Shown here piece after piece: positions 6,357-14,217 of a stretch of DNA of 34,483 nt. The notes beneath the pieces were generated by a model. It saw only the letters and a program-made list of their open reading frames with translations. It did no database searches and was not told the origin of the DNA. Every line of letters begins with the position of its first letter. The stretch's first letter is position 1. Source of the DNA: Sphingobacteriales bacterium (GTDB lineage: Bacteria > Bacteroidota > Bacteroidia > Chitinophagales > Chitinophagaceae); contig JAIXSZ010000088.1 in NCBI GenBank assembly GCA_027484425.1, positions 1-34,483 of the forward strand. Reading direction: 5' to 3'. The translations under genes were made by a program, and so were the position numbers.

Positions 6357-6649
6357 AATTTAATAATTTTTTAACCTTCTTAAGTATCTATGATCAAACA
6401 GGAAACACAAACTCGTTAGTGCTTACAGTAAAAACTGGTTTCTAGAGTAAATATACTCCATTTGAAAGAATTAGCTTAAAGTGCATTAAAATGTATTACA
6501 CACTCGTAAAGTATAAAAATCTAATTGTTATTTGTTTATTTGGGAATTCAAGGGAACATTATACCTTACAGGGTCTGATTGCCAATCTGAAAAAAGTCTA
6601 CGACAAGCATTTATTTAAAATATTAGCGCAAACTACGCCCAGCTAGTAG

Positions 6650-7438
6650 CTAGTTATGTTCAATAAAATCAATAAATCCTATCCCAAAATTTGTGATTTC
6701 CACGATTGAGAATGGTTCATCGTTTATTCTAAAACTTGTATCTACTATCAACGATTTAGATGCCAAGTCTTGTAACAAAAACAGAAATTCAGCCCATTCT
6801 ATCCTATAGGTTTTAGGTTGGAATATATAACTAAACTTGGCTCCTAGTTGTTCAGATTTTTGAATTTCATTTTCTAACTCTTTTACTTTGGTGTCGTATT
6901 CATACTCACTGGAAGACTCAACGTAAGAATTCGCTTGAAACTGATAATTCTCCTTGTAACGTTTAAGTATCTGTTTCCTTTCATAAACTTCGATTTTGTG
7001 ATCAGAATATGTAGTCCCTAAATCGTGTAGTTTTTTTAAGATCAATATTTGATTTTCACTAATTTTTTCTATTACTTCAAGAAATGTATTAGAGAAATCT
7101 AATGCCAGTGGCGAAACAATTTGACTACCTAACAGCTCTTTATACCTATTAACTTTATCTTTGTTACTTGTAGTAGCAACTTTTTTCAGCAACGCTTCAA
7201 AAAAGTCTCCAAACTCCTCAGACTTTATATGTTCTATGTCAATTTCTGATTCCGAAAAGTTCTGAATGTAAGCACCCAATTGTTCAATAAAATTATTAAT
7301 TCGGTTCTGTTTAAGACGACTTCTCGCATCAAATAACATCTCATTTATGGCGGTTCCAGCATAAGGAATCGCTCCAATTAGTCCTCTTAATGCACCAAAA
7401 GCATATTCTGAAGTGACCTCTTTTGTTTCTTCTTGCAT
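6650..7438 (-). CDS. Unrecognised 262-residue protein, Abi-like layout
   Basis: No firm family assignment. The N-terminal segment FGALRGLIGAIPYAGTAINE is a glycine/alanine-rich hydrophobic helix pair that could touch a membrane. It is followed by RLKQNRINNFIEQLGAYI and a helical middle part with the pattern FFEALLKKVATTSNKDKVNR and YKELLGSQI. It then has FLEVIEKISENQILILKKL, a charged coiled-coil (about 165-200), and a C-terminal winged-helix-like end with LFLLQDLASKSLIV. The layout, with helix, a short 'cells that survive' helical block and then a Leu-rich HTH-like tail, recalls Abi-alpha/DUF4393 proteins, but the match is structural impression only. It reads in the same direction as the DUF4365 pair, 293 bp upstream. 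Confidence 0.6.
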   Translation of the reverse strand: MQEETKEVTSEYAFGALRGLIGAIPYAGTAINEMLFDARSRLKQNRINNFIEQLGAYIQNFSESEIDIEHIKSEEFGDFFEALLKKVATTSNKDKVNRYKELLGSQIVSPLALDFSNTFLEVIEKISENQILILKKLHDLGTTYSDHKIEVYERKQILKRYKENYQFQANSYVESSSEYEYDTKVKELENEIQKSEQLGAKFSYIFQPKTYRIEWAEFLFLLQDLASKSLIVDTSFRINDEPFSIVEITNFGIGFIDFIEHN

Positions 7439-7962
7439 AAATCAGCTTATCTATAATTATGTAGCCATCAAATATAATCGTAAATATCAATAATGCATAT
7501 GCAGAAATAGCCAACAGTACAACCCTTGTCTTTTATAGTATAAGGTTTTTAGGACTTCGAACTAATTTGAAGGATAAAATAGGTATTTGTTAAATTGAAT
7601 CCATTCTTGAAAATAAACTCGGGTAAAAAGGATGAATCAAAAAGCGATAGATATATAGAAATGCGTAAACGCAAATATTTCTCCATTTAGTACTTGAATA
7701 TAAAGTGGCAACCTGCAACTTATGCCCCTCTAATTTAAGTTTGGAAGACTGAATTCGAAAAAATTACTAGCCCATCTCTGTGTAACACACACACGCCCCC
7801 CCACCCCCCAACCGTACAAGCGTGCGACGCAACCGACGATGATAGTAGCACCTAAGCTGGCTACAAAAGAAAAACACAGGGGGTGAAAAAATGTGTGAAA
7901 ATGATACAAAATGTATAGCTATGCGGATGTATGCTTAACTTCACATGCTTAACTGATAACGT
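7439..7962. other. 524-bp gene-free gap
   Basis: No open frame, RNA gene or repeat shared with other parts of the window was recognised. The only notable features are the -7 box at 7469-7476 and a C-rich tract C7-A-C6 at 7796-7809 preceded by a short acacac run. The gap marks the border between the AT-rich accessory block and the higher-GC core genes. Confidence 0.6.
7469..7476 (-). promoter_or_regulatory. -7 box for the 262-residue Abi-like gene
   Basis: TATATTTG on the minus strand matches TAnnTTTG and lies 30 nt upstream of the start codon. No well-spaced TTG was found. Confidence 0.35.
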
Positions 7963-9252
7963 ATGAAATACTTACCGATACCGAAAAAACTATACGAACA
8001 AAACAGACAACGGTTTGTGAAAAAAATGAAACCGAATTCGGTGGCTATATTTCCTGCTAGTCCGGTGTTTCCGAAGGGGGGCGATGGACAGTATGGCTAC
8101 AAGCCTGATGCGGATGTGCTGTGGCTGAGTGGCGTGGTGCAGGAAAAAACAATAGTGGTGCTGTATCCGGACAATCCGGATAAAAACATGCGTGAGGTGC
8201 TGGTGCTGCTGCGCCCTAATGAACTGATGGAAAAATGGGTGGGTCACAAACTGCGCAAGGATGAGGCTACGGCTCTGTCGGGGATAGAAAATATACAGTG
8301 GCTAGATGGGTTTGACACGATGCTGCAGGTGATGATGAATAGTGCTGACTATGTGTATGTGAACACTAATGAGCACAACCGCCTGGACACCGAATTGCCC
8401 CGCACAGACCTGACATTTGTACACAACCTGATGCGCCAATACCCGGCGCATAGCTATGAGCGTGCTGCCAAAATAATGAAGGAGCTGCGTGCGATAAAAA
8501 CTAAGGAAGAAATAGAGGTGACGAAGGAGGCGATAGCGATAACGGCTAAGGCGCTGAACAGGGTGCTGCGGTTTGTGGAGCCGGGTGTGATGGAGCATGA
8601 AATAGAAGCGGAGATAACACATGAGTTTCTGCGGAACAGGGCTACGGGCCATGCGTATGGGTGCATCATAGCATCGGGCGACAGGGCACGTACACTGCAC
8701 TATGAGGAGAACAACCAAGAGTGTAAGAATGGTGAGCTGCTGCTGATGGATTTTGGGGCGGAGTATGGCAACTATAATGCTGACCTGACACGGACGATAC
8801 CTGTGAATGGAAAATTCACGAAAAGACAGAAAGAGGTGTATAATGCATGCCTGGCGGTGCATAACCATGGCAAGGACATACTGAAGCCGGGTATACTGTT
8901 TCAGGAGTATGTGAAGAGCATAAATGCTGAGATGGAAAAACAACTGCTGAAGATAGGGCTGATAACGAAGGCTGATGTAAAAAATCAGGACCCTGAGAAT
9001 CCTGCATTCAGGAAGTATTTTTATCATGGTGTGTCGCACCACCTGGGGCTGGTGGTGCATGATGTGGGCTCTTATACTGATGCGGTGAAGGAGGGTATGC
9101 TGTTTACGATAGAGCCGGGCATATACATAGCCGAGGAACAAATGGGGATAAGGATAGAAAACAATATATGGATAACTAAGACAGGCAATGTAGACCTGTT
9201 TAAGGGTATACCGATAACCACCGATGAGATAGAGGCTGCAATGAGCCGATAA
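7963..9252 (+). CDS. pepP: Aminopeptidase P-family metallopeptidase (M24B)
   Basis: The 429-residue protein has an N-terminal AMP_N domain (about 1-130) and a C-terminal pita-bread domain. The five metal ligands of the M24 fold are present: D263 and D274 in LMDFGAEYGNYNADLT, H359 in HGVSHHLG, E384 in TIEPGIYI and E399 in GIRIEN. The spacing resembles that of E. coli PepP (D260, D271, H354, E383, E406). It removes N-terminal residues followed by proline, normally with two Mn2+, in the cytosol. No signal peptide is seen. It is a stand-alone gene, convergent with the GH3 fusion gene, with a strong shared terminator between them. Confidence 0.93.
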   Translation: MKYLPIPKKLYEQNRQRFVKKMKPNSVAIFPASPVFPKGGDGQYGYKPDADVLWLSGVVQEKTIVVLYPDNPDKNMREVLVLLRPNELMEKWVGHKLRKDEATALSGIENIQWLDGFDTMLQVMMNSADYVYVNTNEHNRLDTELPRTDLTFVHNLMRQYPAHSYERAAKIMKELRAIKTKEEIEVTKEAIAITAKALNRVLRFVEPGVMEHEIEAEITHEFLRNRATGHAYGCIIASGDRARTLHYEENNQECKNGELLLMDFGAEYGNYNADLTRTIPVNGKFTKRQKEVYNACLAVHNHGKDILKPGILFQEYVKSINAEMEKQLLKIGLITKADVKNQDPENPAFRKYFYHGVSHHLGLVVHDVGSYTDAVKEGMLFTIEPGIYIAEEQMGIRIENNIWITKTGNVDLFKGIPITTDEIEAAMSR

Positions 9253-9273
9253 GCTAGTGTGGTGACCGTACTG

Positions 9274-9308
9274 AACGGGGCGGAGTGCATGATGCGCTCC
9301 GCCCCGTT
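9274..9308. terminator. Bidirectional terminator between convergent genes
   Basis: AACGGGGCGGAG (9274-9285) pairs with CTCCGCCCCGTT (9297-9308), a 12-bp GC-rich stem whose loop can pair further (GCAT/ATGC). It is followed by TTGTT on the plus strand. It serves the aminopeptidase gene and probably the GH3 fusion gene from the other side. Confidence 0.75.
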
Positions 9309-9338
9309 TGTTATGTAGTGTTGTGTAAAGTATGACTG

Positions 9339-12300
9339 CTACAGACCTACCTGCACATTATATACTTCCTTGCGCTGGGTGTTGATGGGTATGCCTAGTG
9401 CCTCGTAGATGTAGTCTTGGGCGGTGGTGCGTACGCTGAGTTTGTTGATCTTGGTGTTGGAGCCAGAGGGGTAGACACGATTGGAGAGGAACACGAAGAC
9501 CACTCCACTAGCGGGATCGGCCCAGACACAGGTGCCGGTGAACCCCTGATGACCAAAGGTGAGGGCACTCCAGCGGTCGCCAGCACCACCACCATTATCG
9601 TCGGTGGGTAGTGCCTTGTCGAAGCCGAGGCCCCGGTGGCTGATCTTGCTGCCGTAGGCGGTGAACCGGTCTACGGTTTCGGGCTTGAAGTATCGCTTGC
9701 CGCCATAGGTGCCTTTGTTGATGAGCATCTGGAAGATAATGGCTACCTCGCGAGCGGTAGAGAACAGCCCTGCATGGCCACCTATGCCGCCTAGCATGGC
9801 AGCACCGGGGTCGTGAACATGCCCACGAATGACACCGGGACGGAAAGAGGTTTCGATTTCGGTAGGGGCTATGTCTTGAGAGTCTATTTTGCGGAGGGGC
9901 AGGTATAGGGTGCGCTTGAGCCCGAGGGGTTTGTAGAACTCTTCATCGGCGTATTTGTCGATGGTTTTGCCGGTGATTTGCTTGACGATGGCAGCCATGA
10001 AGTAGAAGTCGAGGTCGCTGTAGAGCATCTTGCCGGTGTTGGTGAGCTTGCTGTCGTAGATCTGCTGCCACATAGTATCGACGTAGTCGTTGCGGAGGTA
10101 AACGCCGCGTGATATCTGAGTGGTGAAACCTTCGGTGGGTGTGTTGCGAACGTACCGGAGCATGATTTTGCCGTCTTTGTCTACAATGTCTTTGTAGAAG
10201 GGTATCCAGCCCTTGAGCCCTGCCTGATGGAGGAGGAGGTCTTTGATTTTTATATCTGCCTTATTGGTGCCTACAGCCTGTGGCAGGTAGTCGGCAATGG
10301 TTTTGTCGAGGTCTAATTTGCCCTGCTCATAGAGCCTCATGGCGGATATGGTAGTGGCTAGTACCTTGGTGCAAGATGCTACATCGTAGACAGTATTAGT
10401 GTCTACCTCGCGCTGCTTGGAATAATCGAGGTAGCCAAAAGCCTTGTCGTAAAAGACATTGCCATTGCGAGCGGCGAGTATGCGGGCACCGGGGAACACC
10501 CCATCGGCTATGCAACGCGCCATAAACTGGTCGAGTCGGGAGAGTGCTGCTGGCTCCATGACACCCGCAAAAGCAGGTAGCACAGGGCGCAGGGTGCTAG
10601 AGGGCTCTTTGAGCACTGTGCGCAGCCTGAATGGTGAAGGACAAACACTGTTGCCGTCTATGCAGGCAGTGACGGGCATTTTGCCTTTGGCTTTGGCTTT
10701 TTTGAGTAGAATGTTGGCTACGGCATACTCTGTGAGGGTATCGTCTTCGTAAGCCACCATCACTGAGCCACTGCCACAGAAGTACTGCTGTGCATAGGCA
10801 TTGCCCAGCACAACGACCATAACATTGGGCATACACCCCGCCTGCTGTAGGAAGGCAATAGCTTCGTCGGACAGGCCGTAGTTGCCACCGGGAGCGAAGT
10901 TGAGGTTGTGCACGGCTACTATGACTGAACTGTAGCCCGAAAGACGCTCTAGGAGGCGCTGAGCACTGTCGGCACTGGAGCCCTTGGGCAGCCAGCCAGC
11001 CTTCATGTTGTCGAACCTGTCTTCGAGGCGGGCATAGAGCGGTGTAGTGCCGGATGCATTGATGCCCACATAACCGATGAGCATGGCATCGTTGAGTTTT
11101 TTGAGTATCTGGTTGTCGTCTTTGACAAGGGTGATGGCGGCACGGGCTATGCGGCTGCGAATGCTATCGGTATTGGTATTGAGGTCGTTGACGATGTTGT
11201 AGGTGTCTATATCTTCCCAGGTATTGAGGCCCGCATCGTACTTGGCAGTGAGTATTTTTTTCACGCTAGTTTCCAGTTGTTGCTCGGGTATGAAACCACT
11301 ATCGATGGCGGCACTGATGCGTAAGATAGCGGCAGGTACATCTTGCGGAAAGAGCAGCACATCGTTGCCGGCAGCGAAGGCGCGGAGGTCTGCCTCGCCG
11401 GGCTGAAAGTACTTGGTAAGGCCCTGCATATTGAGGGCATCTGTTATCACCAGCCCCTTGAAGTGAAGTCTGTCTTTGAGCAGCACAGAAATAGCATTGT
11501 AAGACAAAGTAGTGGGGACATGTGGAGTGGTGTCGAGTGCGGGCACCTCGAGGTGTGCTACCATGACAGCGCCAACTTTTTCGGCTATCATCTGCCTGAA
11601 CGGATAGAGTTCTACTGAGTCGAGCTGGGCAAGGGAACGGGTGATGAGTGGGAGGTCTTTGTGCGAGTCGGTGCTGGTGTTGCCATGACCGGGAAAGTGC
11701 TTGGCGCAAGCCATAACGCCATTTTTCTGCAAGCCACGCACATAAGCCCTGCCTAGCTTAGATACCCATACTTTGTCCTCGCCGAAGGAGCGGGAGTTGA
11801 TAACTGGATTGGCGGGGTCGTTGTTGACATCTACATCGGGGGCAAAGTTGATGTGCACACCTAAACGCCTACACTGAGCAGCGACGGCAGCACCCATTTT
11901 GTACACCAATCCGGTATCGCGGGTGGCACCCATCATCATTTGGCGGGGCATGGGTTTTACACTGTCGAGCCTCATACCTAGGCCCCACTCGGCATCCATG
12001 CCTATAAGGAGTGGCACCTGTGCACTGCGTTGGTACTTGTTGGTGAGGAGTGCCTGGCGGGCAGGGCCACCCTGCATGAAGATGAGCCCACCTATCTGGT
12101 GTGAATCTATGAGGCGGGTGACGAGCTCTTCGTTGTAGTTTTTGCCACCGCTATAAGCAGCCACCATAAACAACTGACCAATACGCTCCTGACGGCTGAG
12201 GGCGGTATAAACACTATCTACCCACTTGTGACGCTGGGTAGCAGTGTGGGTGGTTTTATGCATTTGTCCCTGAGCAGCAGTAGCTATGAGTAGCAGCAGT

Positions 12301-12341
12301 GCTGTGAAGGAACAAACAATATTGCGAAGGAATAAAGTCAT
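9339..12341 (-). CDS. GH3 glycosidase (NagZ-like) fused to a beta-lactamase-type serine hydrolase
   Basis: The 1000-residue protein carries a signal peptide (hydrophobic residues 11-22, cleavage near AAQG). The GH3 domain (about 40-380) has KHFPGHG at 214-220, the NagZ-type histidine H227 in STDSHKDLP and the nucleophile D301 in VITDALNM. A helical/GH3-C-like linker (400-575) leads to a class C beta-lactamase/DD-peptidase fold (590-985) with S656-C-T-K659, Y774-S-D776 and H931-Q-G. GH3 NagZ enzymes remove GlcNAc from muropeptides, and the second domain may act as a peptidase or esterase on cell-wall fragments. Both active sites look complete. The fusion is typical of Bacteroidota. The protein is probably periplasmic and used in peptidoglycan recycling. 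Confidence 0.92.
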   Translation of the reverse strand: MTLFLRNIVCSFTALLLLIATAAQGQMHKTTHTATQRHKWVDSVYTALSRQERIGQLFMVAAYSGGKNYNEELVTRLIDSHQIGGLIFMQGGPARQALLTNKYQRSAQVPLLIGMDAEWGLGMRLDSVKPMPRQMMMGATRDTGLVYKMGAAVAAQCRRLGVHINFAPDVDVNNDPANPVINSRSFGEDKVWVSKLGRAYVRGLQKNGVMACAKHFPGHGNTSTDSHKDLPLITRSLAQLDSVELYPFRQMIAEKVGAVMVAHLEVPALDTTPHVPTTLSYNAISVLLKDRLHFKGLVITDALNMQGLTKYFQPGEADLRAFAAGNDVLLFPQDVPAAILRISAAIDSGFIPEQQLETSVKKILTAKYDAGLNTWEDIDTYNIVNDLNTNTDSIRSRIARAAITLVKDDNQILKKLNDAMLIGYVGINASGTTPLYARLEDRFDNMKAGWLPKGSSADSAQRLLERLSGYSSVIVAVHNLNFAPGGNYGLSDEAIAFLQQAGCMPNVMVVVLGNAYAQQYFCGSGSVMVAYEDDTLTEYAVANILLKKAKAKGKMPVTACIDGNSVCPSPFRLRTVLKEPSSTLRPVLPAFAGVMEPAALSRLDQFMARCIADGVFPGARILAARNGNVFYDKAFGYLDYSKQREVDTNTVYDVASCTKVLATTISAMRLYEQGKLDLDKTIADYLPQAVGTNKADIKIKDLLLHQAGLKGWIPFYKDIVDKDGKIMLRYVRNTPTEGFTTQISRGVYLRNDYVDTMWQQIYDSKLTNTGKMLYSDLDFYFMAAIVKQITGKTIDKYADEEFYKPLGLKRTLYLPLRKIDSQDIAPTEIETSFRPGVIRGHVHDPGAAMLGGIGGHAGLFSTAREVAIIFQMLINKGTYGGKRYFKPETVDRFTAYGSKISHRGLGFDKALPTDDNGGGAGDRWSALTFGHQGFTGTCVWADPASGVVFVFLSNRVYPSGSNTKINKLSVRTTAQDYIYEALGIPINTQRKEVYNVQVGL

Positions 12342-12345
12342 TAAA

Positions 12346-12353
12346 CAAAAATA
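12346..12353 (-). promoter_or_regulatory. -7 box 4 nt before the GH3 fusion gene
   Basis: TATTTTTG on the minus strand is followed by TTTA and the ATG at 12341, predicting a leaderless message. Confidence 0.5.
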
Positions 12354-12445
12354 ACCTTATTCGGAAAATATACGGGGGTAAATGGTAATTAGGAGGAATA
12401 AAATATGTGGGGGTGGGAGGAGTAGGGGTGAATTAAAGGGCGATA

Positions 12446-12694
12446 TTACAGTTTTGCTAAAAGTGGATTGTATCTGATTATTTCCTTTGCATCTTCCCAG
12501 CTATACGACTTTGTTTGACCACTTAGGTGCAGCGCATGTTCTTTATCTAAAATGCGAAGATGTTCTTCGGAGAGCGAAAAACCATCGCTATCTTCAATCT
12601 CATCTTGTAGCAATGTATATAGCGCTTTGACTTTCTTGTCATCTACACCATCTACATATGTTTTTAGTTTTTTTCTAATAGCTGAAATGGTCAT
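12446..12694 (-). CDS. Orphan antitoxin-like (addiction module component) protein
   Basis: The 82-residue protein begins MTISAIRKKLKTYVDGVDDKKVKALYTLL and ends with a short acidic/aromatic tail (YSWEDAKEIIRYNP). This is the pattern of Bacteroidota addiction-module antitoxins, in which an N-terminal helical dimerisation block is followed by a toxin-binding end with a Trp-Glu pair. No toxin gene overlaps or follows it: the 104 bp to the GH3 gene are empty. It is therefore a solitary antitoxin or a relic. A -7 box lies 20 nt upstream. Confidence in the gene is good, but the function is only a family-level inference. Confidence 0.7.
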   Translation of the reverse strand: MTISAIRKKLKTYVDGVDDKKVKALYTLLQDEIEDSDGFSLSEEHLRILDKEHALHLSGQTKSYSWEDAKEIIRYNPLLAKL

Positions 12695-13097
12695 AACTGG
12701 AATATTTTATTACTCAAAGATATGCATCTCTTGTGTCTCATTTGACTTACCCTTGATGTGGAAAACTATAAAAATAGTAAATCTGTAAAAACCGAATTGT
12801 TTTTGGTGCACAGCATTAGACAAAGAAATATTGAGCTATACGTTAAAACTAACTGCTTTATGAAAAGACGCTGTGTTGAGTACTTTAGAAGTATTTACAG
12901 CTTTGAAAACTAGATTCTGTAGTTACATATACCTACAGGTTACACCCTGACGTTTACTGAATTTAATTTCAACAGCTACTGGAGTTTATACTAATTTGAT
13001 TGAACACGGCTTTGTAGCATTTTATCGCTACATTTTGTATATTGTGTAAGTGCTGTTTTTAATGGCATTGTATTGTTCATGTCACAACCTCACTATT
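12695..13097. other. 403-bp gap with no recognised gene
   Basis: Apart from the antitoxin -7 box I see no open frame, tRNA, or inverted repeat of note. The end of the gap holds the upstream region of ribD, with a TACATTTTG string at 13029-13037 that resembles a -7 box with one extra T. Confidence 0.5.
12715..12722 (-). promoter_or_regulatory. -7 box for the orphan antitoxin gene
   Basis: TATCTTTG on the minus strand matches TAnnTTTG and ends 20 nt upstream of the start codon, an ordinary leader length. Confidence 0.4.
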
Positions 13098-14165
13098 ATG
13101 CCACACCAACCATATATGCTAAAATGCCTGCAACTGGCACAAAAGGGTAAAGGTAATACCAACCCCAACCCTATGGTGGGTGCTGTACTGGTGCACAATG
13201 ACCGTGTAATAGGAGAAGGATGGCACCACTATTATGGTATGCCGCATGCCGAGGTGAACTGCCTAGATAATGTAAGTGCTGAAGACAGGCACTTGATACC
13301 CGAAAGTACGATGTATGTGAGCCTAGAGCCGTGTGCCCACTATGGGTTGACACCGCCCTGTGCTAACAGAATAGTGGAGGAAGGCATAAAAAAAGTGGTA
13401 ATAGCCAATACAGACCCATTTGCGAAGGTAAATGGCAGGGGTATGGCTATACTAGAAAGTGCTGGAGTAGCTTTGGTAAGTGGCGTAATGGAGGATGAAG
13501 GCTGGTGGATGAATAGAAGGTTTTTCTGCTACCATACCCGAAAACGCCCCTACATAATACTGAAGTGGGCACAAACCGCAGATCGATATGTGGGCAAATC
13601 AGACAGAACCAGCGTGAAGATAACAGGTGCTGAGAGTCAGCAACTATCGCATAAATGGCGCACTGAGGAGGCAGCTATAATGGTGGGCTATATGACGGCA
13701 CTCAACGACAATCCGCACCTAACTGCCCGCCACTACAAAGGTAAGCAGCCACTGCGGATAGCACTAGACAGGAATAAGAACCTTCCACAAAGCCATAACG
13801 TATTTGACACAGAAGCACCTACATGGATCATCAATGAACATGACGAAACGGTGCTGGGTAATGTACACTACATTCACCTGAGATTTGACCACCTGATACC
13901 ACAATTACTGGATAGACTGCACGAGGCAAAAATATTGTCGGTGATAATAGAAGGTGGCCCAGAGCTGCAAAATAGCCTAATAGCAGCCGGAATGTGGGAC
14001 GAGGCACGGGTGTTTACAGGGAAGATGACACTAGGTGAAGGTGTGGCAGCACCGGTGCTGCGCAATGAAATATACGCATTCAGCCAACCATCTGGCGATG
14101 ATAACCTACAAGTGTATACCAATATCAACAATGGCTATGCTTATGTGCAGGGCATGGAGCTGTAG
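13098..14165 (+). CDS. ribD: Riboflavin biosynthesis deaminase/reductase RibD
   Basis: The bifunctional enzyme of riboflavin synthesis first deaminates the GTP-derived pyrimidine and then reduces its ribose side chain with NADPH. The N-terminal deaminase domain has the zinc motif H50-A-E52 and C79/C88 in EPCAHYGLTPPC. The C-terminal reductase domain runs from about KRPYIILKWAQTADR to the end with VIIEGGPELQNSL. I chose the ATG at 13098 (MPHQPYMLKC); an in-frame start at 13050 would add 16 residues without family counterpart. With 355 residues it has normal length. It is convergent with the aldehyde dehydrogenase gene. No riboswitch of the FMN type was recognised upstream. Confidence 0.94.
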   Translation: MPHQPYMLKCLQLAQKGKGNTNPNPMVGAVLVHNDRVIGEGWHHYYGMPHAEVNCLDNVSAEDRHLIPESTMYVSLEPCAHYGLTPPCANRIVEEGIKKVVIANTDPFAKVNGRGMAILESAGVALVSGVMEDEGWWMNRRFFCYHTRKRPYIILKWAQTADRYVGKSDRTSVKITGAESQQLSHKWRTEEAAIMVGYMTALNDNPHLTARHYKGKQPLRIALDRNKNLPQSHNVFDTEAPTWIINEHDETVLGNVHYIHLRFDHLIPQLLDRLHEAKILSVIIEGGPELQNSLIAAGMWDEARVFTGKMTLGEGVAAPVLRNEIYAFSQPSGDDNLQVYTNINNGYAYVQGMEL

Positions 14166-14180
14166 TATATGCTACGCACA

Positions 14181-14209
14181 CAAGTGACGCACAAAAAATG
14201 CATCACTTG
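14181..14209. terminator. Hairpin between convergent ribD and ALDH genes
   Basis: CAAGTGA (14181-14187) pairs with TCACTTG (14203-14209), with an inner GCA/TGC extension and one mismatch. The loop is A-rich. It lacks a clear T-run on the plus strand, so the strength is uncertain. Confidence 0.45.
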
Positions 14210-14217
14210 GATGGGCG

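Noticed and set aside
8302..9141. 279-residue open frame on the minus strand inside the aminopeptidase gene
   Set aside because: It is a shadow of a real gene with strong motifs; its composition (many His, Arg, Leu) reflects the reverse complement of the coding strand.
12409..12428. G-rich stretch that might form a G-quadruplex
   Set aside because: Only three runs of three or more G are close together; the fourth is about 30 nt away, so a stable structure is doubtful.
13029..13037. TACATTTTG as a promoter for ribD
   Set aside because: It has one extra T compared with TAnnTTTG and no TTG at a suitable distance, so it was not listed as a promoter.
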